Below, piece after piece: positions 10,283 through 18,889 of a stretch of 64,000 nt of DNA (position 1 is the first letter of the stretch; every line of letters starts with the position of its first letter). Under the pieces are notes generated by a model. That model did no database searches. It saw only the letters and a list, made by a program, of their open reading frames with translations, and was not told the origin of the DNA. The DNA lies in assembly GCF_025643595.1 (NCBI RefSeq), contig NZ_CP102826.1, forward strand, positions 6,138,001-6,202,000. The letters run 5' to 3'. A program made the translations under genes and the position numbers. Source of the stretch: Saccharopolyspora rosea. Its GTDB lineage: Bacteria > Actinomycetota > Actinomycetes > Mycobacteriales > Pseudonocardiaceae.

Positions 10283-10602
10283 GACACTCCTCGAAATCGT
10301 GCTTCGTCCGTGCAACCCGCTTGTGAACGAGTTCACTAACTCCGAGTCTAAGCCGGACGAACCACACGATCGACCCCGCCGAAAGGGCGACAGGGGTGAC
10401 CATCGCCGCAGGTGAGCGCCGTCATTCCGATATCGGGTGAGGGCGGTCCCGCGCTGCCGGGCACGCACCCCCGGACACACCGGGCACGGCGGCAGAAATT
10501 CACCTCATCGGGGCACTGGGAGCACTCACCCGGCGCCGGAGCGTTGCTCCGCGCCGGCCAGCACCCGTCGCGACCCTCCGGTCGCCGGGGTCGGCCGGTC
10601 CG
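10283..10602. other. Intergenic region between menJ and menG
   Basis: About 320 bp without a recognisable gene. It contains the menJ upstream region: a -10-like TAGACT on the minus strand at 10345-10350 and the Rex operator at 10321-10338. It also holds a GC-rich hairpin (GGCGCCGGAGC / GCTCCGCGCCGG, near 10532-10558) just beyond the menG stop, which probably ends the menG transcript. No small open frame with a ribosome site was seen. Confidence 0.6.
10321..10338. promoter_or_regulatory. Rex operator upstream of menJ
   Basis: TTGTGAACGAGTTCACTA matches 13 of 14 fixed positions of the Rex consensus TTGTGAANNNNTTCACAA. The core GTGAAC-GA-GTTCAC is a perfect inverted repeat. It lies 39 bp upstream of the menJ ATG and immediately downstream of a -10-like TAGACT, where a bound repressor would block initiation. 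The cognate repressor gene is rex at 45518-46372. Confidence 0.75.
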
Positions 10603-11301
10603 TCAGTCGTCCGCCCCGGGTTTCACCGCGCGGTGGACGGCCACCACACCGCTGGTGAGGTTGCGCCAGGCGACGTCGGTCCAGCCGGACTCGGCGATCA
10701 GCTCCGCCAACCGCCGCTGGTCCGGCCACTCGCGGATCGACTCGGCCAGGTAGACGTAGGCGTCGGGGTTCGAGGAGACGGCCCGCGCGATCGCGGGCAG
10801 CGCGCGCATCAGGTAGTTCAGGTAGACCGCGCGGAACGGCTGCCAGGTCGGCGTGGAGAACTCGCAGACCACGAGCCTGCCGCCGGGCCGGACCACGCGC
10901 AGCATCTCGCGCAGGCCGCGGCCGGGGTCGACGAGGTTGCGCAGCCCGAACGAGATCGTCGCCGCGTCGAAGGAGTCGTCGGCGAACGGCAGTTGCAGCG
11001 CGTCGGCGGCGATCATCGGGACACCGCGCCGACGGCCCACCGAGAGCATCCCGAGGGAGAAGTCGGCGGCCACGCACCACGCCCCGGAGCGGGCGAACTC
11101 CACGGTCGAGACGCCGCTGCCCGCGGCCAGGTCGAGCACCCGCTCGCCGCGCTTGGGCGCCAGCGCGCGGCGGGTCACCTCCCGCCAGCGCCGGTCCTGG
11201 CCGAACGACAACACCGCGTTGGTGAGGTCGTACCGCCGAGCGACGCCGTCGAACATCGCGGCGACCTCGCGAGGCTGCTTGTCCAAACCCGCCCGAGACA
11301 C
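10603..11301 (-). CDS. menG: Demethylmenaquinone methyltransferase (MenG/UbiE)
   Basis: SAM-dependent methyltransferase, 232 aa, catalysing the final C-methylation that gives menaquinone. SAM-binding motif I is [16 protein letters not shown]. The UbiE signatures [31 protein letters not shown] and the C-terminal [15 protein letters not shown] are all present. The GTG at 11301 is chosen because it aligns with the family start. TACGCT lies 6 nt upstream with no Shine-Dalgarno sequence, suggesting a leaderless transcript. The reverse-oriented neighbours menJ and mgtA complete a conserved actinobacterial cluster. Confidence 0.93.
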   Translation of the reverse strand: MSRAGLDKQPREVAAMFDGVARRYDLTNAVLSFGQDRRWREVTRRALAPKRGERVLDLAAGSGVSTVEFARSGAWCVAADFSLGMLSVGRRRGVPMIAADALQLPFADDSFDAATISFGLRNLVDPGRGLREMLRVVRPGGRLVVCEFSTPTWQPFRAVYLNYLMRALPAIARAVSSNPDAYVYLAESIREWPDQRRLAELIAESGWTDVAWRNLTSGVVAVHRAVKPGADD

Positions 11302-11435
11302 ACCCGAAGCGTACGTGCCCGACCGCCACCGACCCGCCGAGCCCCGGCCGCGGCCGTGCGCGCAGTCCACCCCGCGCACCACCCGTTCGGTCGATCTCCT
11401 CCTCGGTTTTGGCGAGAGTTCGCGCGCGATCCCGA

Positions 11436-12557
11436 CTACGCCGCGGCGGCCGGACGGGTGCTGACGGCCGCGTAGTGCTCGACCAACTCGCCGCACAGCA
11501 CCGGCCAGGTGCGCCCGGCGACGGCGGCGCGGGCCGCCGCGCCGAAGCGGGCGCGCAGCGCCGGGTCGCGCAACGCCGCGACCGCCGAGCGCAGGCCCGA
11601 CGCGAACCCGGGGTCGTCGTCCGCGGGCAGCAGGTAGCCCGTGCGGGCGTGGTGGACGAGGTCGCGCGGACCACCGGCGTCCGGCGCGATGGCGGGCACG
11701 CCCGAGGCCATCGCCTCCTGCACCGCCTGGCAGAACGTCTCATGTGGACCGGTGTGCACGAAGACGTCCAGGGTCGCGTAGATGCGGGCGAGTTCGGCAC
11801 CGGTGCGCTGGCCGAGGAAGACCGCGTCCGGCAGCGCCTCGCGCAGCCGCCCCCGCTCCGGGCCGTCCCCGACGACGACGAGCCGGATCCCCGGCGTGCC
11901 GTGCAGCGCGGCGAGCCGCTCGATGCGCTTCTCGGGGGCCAGGCGACCGACGTAGCCGACGAGGACCTCGCCGCCGGGCGCCAACTCCGCGTGCAGTGCG
12001 GGGTCCCTTGTGGACGGCGTGAAGCGGTCGGTGTCCACACCGCGCCCCCAGCGGTGCACGCGGGGCACGCCGTGCGCGCGCAGCGTCTCCACCGCCCACG
12101 TCGACGGCGCGAGGGTGCGGTCCGCACCGGCGTGCAGCCGGCGGATCCACCGCCAGGCGGCGCGGGAGGTCAGGCCCAGGCCGTAGGACGCCGCGAATCC
12201 GGCCACATCGGTCTGGTACACCGCCACCGCGGGGACGCCGAGCCGCCGGGCCGCCGCCAGTCCTCGCGCACCGACCACGAACGGCGAGGCCAGGTGCACC
12301 ACGTCCGGTCGGAACTCGTCCAGGCCGCGCAGCAGGCGCCGCGTCGGGAAACCGATCGGCAGGGACGACACCACCGGCAGGTCCACGGCGGGCAGCCGCA
12401 CCACCGGGTAGCCCGCGTACTCCTGCGGGCCGTCACCGGGCGCGACCACCAGCGCGTCGTCACCGCGCCGACGCAGGTGCTCCAGCACCCGCAGCACCGA
12501 ATTCGTCACCCCGTTGACCTGCGGCAGGAAGCTCTCCGTCACGATCGCGATCCGCAC
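11436..12557 (-). CDS. mgtA: GT4 glycosyltransferase, probable GDP-mannose-dependent mannosyltransferase MgtA
   Basis: GT-B fold glycosyltransferase of family 4, 373 aa. [21 protein letters not shown] is the typical N-terminus. [15 protein letters not shown] carries the basic donor-phosphate-binding residues, and [20 protein letters not shown] contains the EX7E motif. The M. tuberculosis homologue next to menG, MgtA, adds mannose to a glucuronyl diacylglycerol, so a membrane glycolipid role is inferred. The GTG at 12557 gives the family N-terminus; a GTG three codons upstream (12566) is an alternative. Neither has a strong ribosome site. Confidence 0.8.
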   Translation of the reverse strand: MRIAIVTESFLPQVNGVTNSVLRVLEHLRRRGDDALVVAPGDGPQEYAGYPVVRLPAVDLPVVSSLPIGFPTRRLLRGLDEFRPDVVHLASPFVVGARGLAAARRLGVPAVAVYQTDVAGFAASYGLGLTSRAAWRWIRRLHAGADRTLAPSTWAVETLRAHGVPRVHRWGRGVDTDRFTPSTRDPALHAELAPGGEVLVGYVGRLAPEKRIERLAALHGTPGIRLVVVGDGPERGRLREALPDAVFLGQRTGAELARIYATLDVFVHTGPHETFCQAVQEAMASGVPAIAPDAGGPRDLVHHARTGYLLPADDDPGFASGLRSAVAALRDPALRARFGAAARAAVAGRTWPVLCGELVEHYAAVSTRPAAAA

Positions 12558-12734
12558 CCGACCCACGCTGCCGCCCCGGCCGGGCGGCCAGGCGGCCCGC
12601 ACGTGACGCCCCGCCCAACGGCAGCCGAAGAGCACGTCAACGCGCCTGGCGGCGGGCAATGGTGGCCTGCTCCTCCACCACCGTCCACCTGTGCGTCGCA
12701 TTCCGGTCACCGAGCGCAAGGACGGTGGGGCGGC

Positions 12735-13658
12735 ATGACGGTCCTGCCCTCCCAGCAACCACCGCGGATCGAGCCCGGTCTGGTCTCCCGCGCCTTCGAG
12801 GTGGCCGGACGGCTGGCCAACGACGCCGTCGACGTGATCATCGCGACCGCGGGCCGGGGAGCGCGGCCCGCCGCCACCGAGTCGCCCTTCGACTGGGTCA
12901 CCGACACCGGCCGCACCCTGGAACGCCACACCCGCCGGGTGCTCGCCGACGAGTTCCCCGGGACTCCGGTCTTCGGCGAGGAATTCGACTCCGCGTCGAC
13001 CATGGTCGCCGAGCACTGGGCGGCGCGGTCGGGCGCGGCCCGCTACCGGTGGTCGGTGGATCCGGTGGACGGCACCGCCAACTACGTCGCGGGCCTGCCC
13101 TGGTGCTCCTACAGCCTGGCGATGCTCGACGAGTTCGGGCCCGTCGTCGGCGTGGTCGCCGATCCGTACCGGGCGCAGATCTACGCGGCGGCGCGCGGAC
13201 GCGGGATGCGGGCCAACGGCACCCCGGTCCGGCTGTCCGGGCCCAGCGATGCGCGCGCCGGGATCGTGTGCACCGAACTGACCCGGAACGGCCCGTGGCC
13301 GGGCATGGACCGGTTCATCTCGAACGCGGCCGCCGCCCAGACCGGGGTGCGCCTGCTCGGTTCACCGGGTTTGGCGATCACCCAGGTCGCGCTCGGCCAC
13401 GCGATCGCTGCGGTGCTGGACTCCTACCAGGAGTGGGACGTCGCGGGCGCGCTCGCCCTGGCAGTCGAGGCCGGCGCCGTGGTCCTGGACCGCCGCGGTG
13501 ACGACGCCTCCCTGCCGCCGGACGGCCTGCTCGTCGCCGCGCCGGGCGTGGCCTCCCAGGTCTTCGACTGGTGGTGTCAGGCGACCGGCACCAGCGAGCG
13601 GGGCGGTGGGGTGGCCGGACCGAAGACGGCGGACATCGGCCGCAGCAGCGGGAACTGA
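12735..13658 (+). CDS. Inositol monophosphatase family protein
   Basis: Mg2+-dependent phosphatase fold, 307 aa. [16 protein letters not shown] is metal-binding motif DPxDGTxN, and [18 protein letters not shown] is the second motif (WDxAG). GEEF supplies the upstream acidic residue. Close families hydrolyse inositol-1-phosphate, histidinol phosphate or fructose-1,6-bisphosphate, and the substrate cannot be told from sequence. The ATG at 12735 follows a purine-rich GGTGGGG. The last 27 codons overlap the convergent gene at 13577-14149, and that C-terminal tail is unlike the family core. Confidence 0.85.
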   Translation: MTVLPSQQPPRIEPGLVSRAFEVAGRLANDAVDVIIATAGRGARPAATESPFDWVTDTGRTLERHTRRVLADEFPGTPVFGEEFDSASTMVAEHWAARSGAARYRWSVDPVDGTANYVAGLPWCSYSLAMLDEFGPVVGVVADPYRAQIYAAARGRGMRANGTPVRLSGPSDARAGIVCTELTRNGPWPGMDRFISNAAAAQTGVRLLGSPGLAITQVALGHAIAAVLDSYQEWDVAGALALAVEAGAVVLDRRGDDASLPPDGLLVAAPGVASQVFDWWCQATGTSERGGGVAGPKTADIGRSSGN

Positions 13659-14149
13659 TCGCGCAGCACCTCGACCTGGCCGTGCACCCGGCTCAGGTCC
13701 GGGTCGGCCACCAGTTCCACCACCGCCTCCAACACGTGGTCGGTGACCATGCCGAACCGCGTCGCGGCGTCCTCCAGCTGGGAGCGCAGGCGGGGCCGCA
13801 CCTCGTCGCCGTGGGCCGACCCGTCCTGCAGGCCGCGACCCAGCTGCGCGAGAGCGCGCACGTTCGGCAGCTCGGCTTCCATCCGCCGCACCACCGCCTG
13901 CAACCCGTTCCTGGCCTGCGCGGACGACACCGCGTCCACGGCCCGCGCCGCGCGGAGCACCGCCTGCTCGCAGCGCTGCACCTGGTGCAGCCAGTACTCC
14001 GGCTGGGCCGGGGGGACGAACGGCGGAGGCGGGGCGGGCACGGCTTCCCCGGGCGTTCGCCGCGTGCGGCTCACCACCAGCAGCGTCAACGCCGCCCCGC
14101 ATGCCCCCGCGGCCAGTGCGACCAGGAACTGCACCCAGAATCCGTCCAT
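13577..14149 (-). CDS. Single-pass membrane-anchored hypothetical protein
   Basis: 190 aa. Residues about 5-27 form one transmembrane helix (FLVALAAGACGAALTLLVVS), followed by basic residues, a proline-rich linker (PAPPPPFVPPAQP) and a soluble helical domain rich in Arg, Glu and Leu. I recognise no named family. The ATG at 14149 starts just before the anchor; longer readings extend into unrelated upstream sequence. The C-terminus overlaps the convergent phosphatase-family gene by 82 bp. It lies on the same strand as paaC, 168 bp downstream of it. Confidence 0.7.
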   Translation of the reverse strand: MDGFWVQFLVALAAGACGAALTLLVVSRTRRTPGEAVPAPPPPFVPPAQPEYWLHQVQRCEQAVLRAARAVDAVSSAQARNGLQAVVRRMEAELPNVRALAQLGRGLQDGSAHGDEVRPRLRSQLEDAATRFGMVTDHVLEAVVELVADPDLSRVHGQVEVLRDQFPLLRPMSAVFGPATPPPRSLVPVA

Positions 14150-14317
14150 GTCGAGTTGTGCCCTTCTGCTCGGCCTGCTCGGCCGCCGAACCCGTTCCCC
14201 CGCGGTGCTCCCCAGTCCGACGACACCGCACCGCAAGGGGTCCCGGGTGCCCACTGGGCAACTGTGCACCCGGAACGCCCCGCAAGTCCTGCGGAAAAGT
14301 ACTCAATCAAGCGGCTG

Positions 14318-15199
14318 TCAGGGGGTTCGCTCGGGCACTTGCCCGGATCTGGCCGGGTACTGCAGATCCGCGAGCAGGAACTCCATCGGCCCGGTGTGCA
14401 CGCCGTCCCGGCCGCCGGGCCGGGCGAACGAGGCGAACTCAGCCGGGTCGGGCCGGTCCAGCCGCGCCACCGAGAAGACCTCGGCGAGGAAACCGCTGAC
14501 GTCGTCGCGCACCCGCGACGGGTCGACGGCGCAGCCGACGTCGGCCAGCCGCGCCTCCGCCGGGTTCGGCACGAACAGCTCCCCGGTCAGCGGCCAGACC
14601 CGCTGGAGCCCGGCGAGCATCCGGCGCCGCGAGTCCGCGTTCGAGTCGGCCAGCCGGATCACCCACTGGGCCGCGTGGTCCCGGTATCGGGCCAGCGACG
14701 TGCGGTAGCCGGCGGCGAGCGCGGCGAGCACCGGGTCGCGGCCGCGCGCGAGGCGGCCGAACACCTCGGTGCGCCACGCGGCGAACACCAGCAGCCGCGC
14801 CACGGTCGCGGCGAAGTCACCGCCCTGCCCGGGACCGCAGTCGATCTCGACCAGGCGCACGTTGCGGAACTCCGCGGCCGGGCGGAAGTACGCCAGCCGG
14901 TCCTCGTCGCGCCCGAGGCCCTCGACCTCGGCGGCGCGCCGCAACAGCTCCCTGGCCTGGTCCAGGAGGTTCGCGGTGACCGAGGCCAGCACCGGAGCCT
15001 CCTCCAGCTCCGGCACCCCCGCTCCCCACTCCGCCAGGCGGTGCCCCAGGACCAGCGCGTCGTCGCCGAGCATCAGGCAGTACCGCGCGAGGTCCTCGGT
15101 GGACACGCCCCCGGGAACCGATCTGTCGACAGTGGACGTTTCCGGTGCGCCGACGATCCACCGCTGCGCGCCCGACGCACTCACACCGGAGGTACTCAT
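14318..15199 (-). CDS. paaC: Orphan PaaC-like 1,2-phenylacetyl-CoA epoxidase structural subunit
   Basis: 293 aa, ferritin-like helical protein. LGDDALVLGHRLAEWGAG, ANLLDQARELLRRAAEVEG, GRDEDRLAYFR and the ending GGRDGVHTGPMEFLLADLQY follow E. coli PaaC closely and in order. PaaC is the structural partner of the catalytic diiron subunit PaaA. It has about 35 extra N-terminal residues. The ATG at 15199 has GGGAGGT 4 nt upstream. No paaA, paaB, paaD or paaE lies in the window; the neighbours are a membrane protein and a DUF3592-type protein. Either its partners lie elsewhere or it has another role. Family assignment is from remembered sequence and should be confirmed. Confidence 0.82.
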   Translation of the reverse strand: MSTSGVSASGAQRWIVGAPETSTVDRSVPGGVSTEDLARYCLMLGDDALVLGHRLAEWGAGVPELEEAPVLASVTANLLDQARELLRRAAEVEGLGRDEDRLAYFRPAAEFRNVRLVEIDCGPGQGGDFAATVARLLVFAAWRTEVFGRLARGRDPVLAALAAGYRTSLARYRDHAAQWVIRLADSNADSRRRMLAGLQRVWPLTGELFVPNPAEARLADVGCAVDPSRVRDDVSGFLAEVFSVARLDRPDPAEFASFARPGGRDGVHTGPMEFLLADLQYPARSGQVPERTP

Positions 15200-15310
15200 G
15201 GCTACCTCCCAGGTCCGCACCCGCAGGAAGCGCTGCGAGTCCACATCGGCCGTGCGGCCCGGAATCCCAGTGTCACACCGGCGGACCGGTCCCGCCAAGG
15301 CCCGTGGTGC

Positions 15311-15802
15311 CTAGCGCCGACGCCGGAGCAGCAGGTAGACCGGCAGCAGCACCACCCAGGTCCCGGCGAGCAGCCCCGCCACGGGCAACAGCGACAGGAC
15401 CGCGGTCCGCCCGGCGACGCGGACCAGGTCCGGATTCCGGCTGTCGTATTCCACGCGGACGAGCTGTTTGGGCTGCAGGCCCTCCGGGTAGAGCACGCCG
15501 TTCGGCGGGATGTAGACCCGGCCCTCCGGGGTGCTGAACCGCACCACGGTGCGGGTCAGCGAGGTGTCCACCACCTCGGCGACGGCCTCGCCCCGCGCCT
15601 CGTCGACGGTGCGGTCGTCGATGAAGCACGCGACCGGGATGCACACCGCCATGGCGCTGATCAGCAACGCGACCACCAGGACGCTCCGCGCCGCGACGCG
15701 GCGCACCCTGCTGCGCGGCCACCGGGTCACCGGCCCGTCACCTCGTGTGTCGGACTCGGTCACCGAGTCGGCCGCGTTGGGCGCCACCGCTTCGCCTGCC
15801 AC
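15311..15802 (-). CDS. DUF3592-like membrane protein
   Basis: 163 aa with two transmembrane helices: one near residues 30-55 (SVLVVALLISAMAVCIPVACF) and one near 130-155 (LLPVAGLLAGTWVVLLPVYLL), the latter followed by a basic RRRR end. Between them is a beta-rich extracytoplasmic domain with VRVEYDSRNPDLVR, the pattern of DUF3592-type proteins. The GTG at 15802 is inferred from a -10-like TACAAT 8 nt upstream, indicating a leaderless transcript. The function is unknown. It is transcribed divergently from menF. Confidence 0.7.
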   Translation of the reverse strand: MAGEAVAPNAADSVTESDTRGDGPVTRWPRSRVRRVAARSVLVVALLISAMAVCIPVACFIDDRTVDEARGEAVAEVVDTSLTRTVVRFSTPEGRVYIPPNGVLYPEGLQPKQLVRVEYDSRNPDLVRVAGRTAVLSLLPVAGLLAGTWVVLLPVYLLLRRRR

Positions 15803-15810
15803 GGTGACAG

Positions 15811-15816
15811 ATTGTA
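15811..15816 (-). promoter_or_regulatory. -10 element of the DUF3592-like gene (leaderless start)
   Basis: TACAAT on the minus strand is close to the consensus -10 hexamer and ends 8 nt before the GTG at 15802. Transcription would start on or next to the start codon. No Shine-Dalgarno sequence is present. Confidence 0.6.
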
Positions 15817-15890
15817 GGCAAGGTGAAGTCCTGATCACTCCTGGCTGCTCGGCGGTCCCGCACCGTGCTACCGACGCATACCCTCCAACC

Positions 15891-17183
15891 GTGGTGACTG
15901 CATCCCGGCGACTGGTTGCGCGCACTCGCGTGCTCGCGCCCGACGATCCCCGACACCACCGCCCGCTGCCGGACCTGCTGCCCGACGACGCCGTGGTGAG
16001 CTGGGTCCGCGACGGGGAAGGACTGGTCGGCTGGGGTACCGCGGCGCGTTTCGAGACCACCGGGCCGGACCGGTTCGCCGAGTGCGACGCCTGGTGGCAC
16101 CGACTGTGCGGGCGGATGGACGTCGACGATCCCGTGGGGTTGCCCGGCTGCGGCCCGCTCGCCTTCGCCAGCGTGGCGTTCACCGCCGAGCCGGGGCGGT
16201 CGGTGCTCGTCGTCCCCGAGGTCGTGATCGGCCAGCGCAACGGGGTGCGCTGGGTCACCACCATCGGCGAGGGCACCGCCGAGCACCGCGAGCCGGAGCC
16301 GGTGCGCCACCCCGGGACCGTCCGGTACAGCGACGGCCAGCTGTCCGCCACCGGATACCGACAGGCCGTGGCCGAGGCGGTGCGCCGCATGCGCCCCGAC
16401 GGCATCCGCAAGGTGGTGCTCGCGCACGACCTGCTGGCCACCACGTCGGAACCGCTCGACGAGCGGTTCCTGCTGGTCAACCTCGCCGCGAGGTACCCGA
16501 ACTGCTGGACGTTCGCGGTCGACGGCCTGGTCGGCGCGACCCCCGAACTGCTGCTCGAACGGATCGGCCAGGAGGTGCGGTCCCGGGTGCTGGCCGGAAC
16601 GGCGTGGCCGCGGCCGGGCCACCCCGCTGAGCGGCTCGCGGCCGAACTGATGTCCTCGGCGAAGAACCGGTACGAGCACGCCTACGCCACGGAGTCGCTG
16701 GCGGAGCGCCTGCAGCCGTTCTGCAGCGAACTGGTGCTGCCGGACGAGCCGGAGGTGCTCCGGCTGCGCAACGTGGTGCACCTCGCGACGAACGTCTGGG
16801 GCAAGCTCAACGAGACCAGCGCGGGGAACGGGAAGGCGTCGCTGCTGCGGCTGGCCGACGCGGTGCACCCGACGGCCGCGGTCGGCGGCACGCCCACCGA
16901 CCAGGCGGTGCGCATGATCGACGAGCTGGAGGGCATGGACCGCGGCCGCTACACCGGCCCGGTCGGCTGGATCGACGGCAGCGGCAACGGCGAGTTCGGT
17001 TTGGCGCTGCGCTGCGCGCAGGTCGAGCCGACCGCCGCGCCCGACGACGCGGACGGGCGCGGCGGTCGAGCGCGCCTGTTCGCCGGGTGCGGCATCGTCT
17101 CCGACTCCGACCCGGACCTGGAGGTCGCCGAGGCGGCGGCGAAGTTCCTGCCGGTCCGCGAGGCCCTGGAGGGCCTGCGCTGA
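15891..17183 (+). CDS. menF: Isochorismate synthase (MenF/EntC family)
   Basis: Chorismate-binding enzyme, 430 aa, making isochorismate, the first committed step of classical menaquinone synthesis. Family signatures are GATPELLLERIG, SSAKNRYEHAYA, LHPTAAVGG-type HPTAAVGGTPTDQA and GRYTGPVGWIDGSGNGEFGLALR. The C-terminal FAGCGIVSDSDPDLE is the usual final active-site block. The GTG at 15891 has TACCCT (15879-15884) 6 nt upstream and no ribosome site, so it is read as leaderless. A salicylate or siderophore role is possible for the family, but the men context supports MenF. Confidence 0.9.
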   Translation: MVTASRRLVARTRVLAPDDPRHHRPLPDLLPDDAVVSWVRDGEGLVGWGTAARFETTGPDRFAECDAWWHRLCGRMDVDDPVGLPGCGPLAFASVAFTAEPGRSVLVVPEVVIGQRNGVRWVTTIGEGTAEHREPEPVRHPGTVRYSDGQLSATGYRQAVAEAVRRMRPDGIRKVVLAHDLLATTSEPLDERFLLVNLAARYPNCWTFAVDGLVGATPELLLERIGQEVRSRVLAGTAWPRPGHPAERLAAELMSSAKNRYEHAYATESLAERLQPFCSELVLPDEPEVLRLRNVVHLATNVWGKLNETSAGNGKASLLRLADAVHPTAAVGGTPTDQAVRMIDELEGMDRGRYTGPVGWIDGSGNGEFGLALRCAQVEPTAAPDDADGRGGRARLFAGCGIVSDSDPDLEVAEAAAKFLPVREALEGLR

Positions 17184-17207
17184 CGCCGCGCCCCGGCGAC
17201 CGCGGGA

Positions 17208-18710
17208 TCAGTGCTGTTCGTGCAGCAGGGCGTGCGTGCGGTCGAGCTCCGGGACGGCCTTCGGCACCGCCGCGGCGTGGGTCGTCGCGGTCTCCGGAAC
17301 GCCGTACTGCGGGCCGACCGGCGGCTTGCCCGAGGTGAACAGCCACACCTTGAAGAAGTCGTCGAGCTGCTTGCCGGAACGCTGCTCCGCCAGCTTGATG
17401 AACTCCTCGATGGTGCCGTTCGAGTACTGCTTCTGCTGCACCCAACTCCGCACGACGTCCTGCAAAGCCCGGTCCCCGATGACGTTGCGCAGCGCCTGCA
17501 GCGCCATCGCACCGCGGTCGTACACGGCGTCGGAGAACACGTCCTTGGCGCCGGGCTCACCCGGCTTGATCTGCCAGAACGGGTCGTCGGCCGGGTACTG
17601 GGCGTAGTAGTGGTCGAACAGCTGCTGGGCGGTGCCGGTGCCCTGCTTCTCCGACCACAGCCACTCCGCGTAGGATGCGAAGCCCTCGTTCAGCCAGATG
17701 TCGCGCCAGGTGTCGACCGACACGGAGTCGCCGAACCACTGGTGGGCGTTCTCGTGCACCACCACCGAGGTGTTCGCCCCGTCCTTGAAGAACTTGTGGC
17801 TGTAGGTGGGACGGGTCTGGTTCTCCAGCGCGAAGTTCATCCCCTCGGAGGAGACCACCCCGCCTTCCGCCTCGAACGGGTACTCGCCGAACAGGCCGGA
17901 CAGGAAGTCCAGCACCTCGGGGGTGCGCTCGACGCTGGCCTTCGCCGCGCCCTCCAGGTCGCCGAGGCCGCGGGAGTAGGCGCTGACGAACGGCTTGCCG
18001 AACGCCCCGGTCTTGTTGCTGACCTCGTACTCGCCCACGGCCATGAACGCCAGGTAGCTGGCGGTGGGCTTGGTGTCGCGCCACTTCCAGGTCGTCCACC
18101 CGTTCATGCTCGACGTCCGGGTGTTGACCCCGTTGGACAGCACCTGGTTCCCGTCGGGCACCGTGACCGCGATGTCGTAGGTGGCCTTGTCGCGCGGGTG
18201 GTCGTTGCTGGGGAACCACCACGCCGCGATCTCCGGCTCACCGACCGCGAGCGCCCCGTCCGAGGTGCGGATCCACGGCTTGATGCCATCCACCTCCACT
18301 GTGGACGGAACGTCGTCGTAGTCCACGACGAACGTGGCGAGGCCGCCCTTCGGCAGGGTCTGCGGCGGTGTGACGGTGAGCTCGCTGCCCTCGTGGTGGA
18401 ACTCGGCCGGCTGACCGTTGACCCGCACCGACTTCACCTTCAGCGCGAAGTCCAGGTTGAACGCGCTCAGGTCCTGCGTGGGCTTGGCCACGATCGTCGT
18501 GGTGCCGGTCAGGTGGTCGTCCTGGGGCTGGTAGCGGAGCTGGATGTCGTAGTGCGAGACGTCGTAGCCTCCGTTGCCGTAGTGGGGGAAGTACGGATCG
18601 CCGGCCCCGGGTGCACCGGGCGTCCCGGTCCCGGCGAACGCCGGAGCGGCCAGGAACGCCGTCGCGCTGCACGCCGCGACCGTCGCCCGGAGTCCCTGTC
18701 GTCGAAACAC
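17208..18710 (-). CDS. Secreted M1-family zinc metallopeptidase
   Basis: 500 aa with a signal peptide (basic start, hydrophobic core to about residue 22, AFA cleavage site near 26), so it is exported. The zinc ligands are H319, H323 (HENAH) and E342 (WLNEGF), and GMNFALEN near residue 290 takes the place of the aminopeptidase GAMEN exopeptidase motif. The N-terminal beta-sandwich is present. The ERAP-like C-terminal domain is short. The GTG at 18710 has GAGGAGG upstream. It is convergent with menF (24 bp apart). It resembles secreted actinobacterial aminopeptidases; the substrate is unknown. Confidence 0.88.
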   Translation of the reverse strand: MFRRQGLRATVAACSATAFLAAPAFAGTGTPGAPGAGDPYFPHYGNGGYDVSHYDIQLRYQPQDDHLTGTTTIVAKPTQDLSAFNLDFALKVKSVRVNGQPAEFHHEGSELTVTPPQTLPKGGLATFVVDYDDVPSTVEVDGIKPWIRTSDGALAVGEPEIAAWWFPSNDHPRDKATYDIAVTVPDGNQVLSNGVNTRTSSMNGWTTWKWRDTKPTASYLAFMAVGEYEVSNKTGAFGKPFVSAYSRGLGDLEGAAKASVERTPEVLDFLSGLFGEYPFEAEGGVVSSEGMNFALENQTRPTYSHKFFKDGANTSVVVHENAHQWFGDSVSVDTWRDIWLNEGFASYAEWLWSEKQGTGTAQQLFDHYYAQYPADDPFWQIKPGEPGAKDVFSDAVYDRGAMALQALRNVIGDRALQDVVRSWVQQKQYSNGTIEEFIKLAEQRSGKQLDDFFKVWLFTSGKPPVGPQYGVPETATTHAAAVPKAVPELDRTHALLHEQH

Positions 18711-18889
18711 CTGCCACCTCCTCGAACATCACATTCCGGTAGGAGAGTAGGGAAGGTCATCCCCACCCGGCAGGTTTTGGGATTCGCCGCTTTTTCCCAG
18801 AACGAGAAGGAAATCCGCGAACGGCGGGGCGACTCGGCGCACGTCGGACCGATCGCGCGACGCCAGTCGCGCGATTCGGACGTCTCGAC

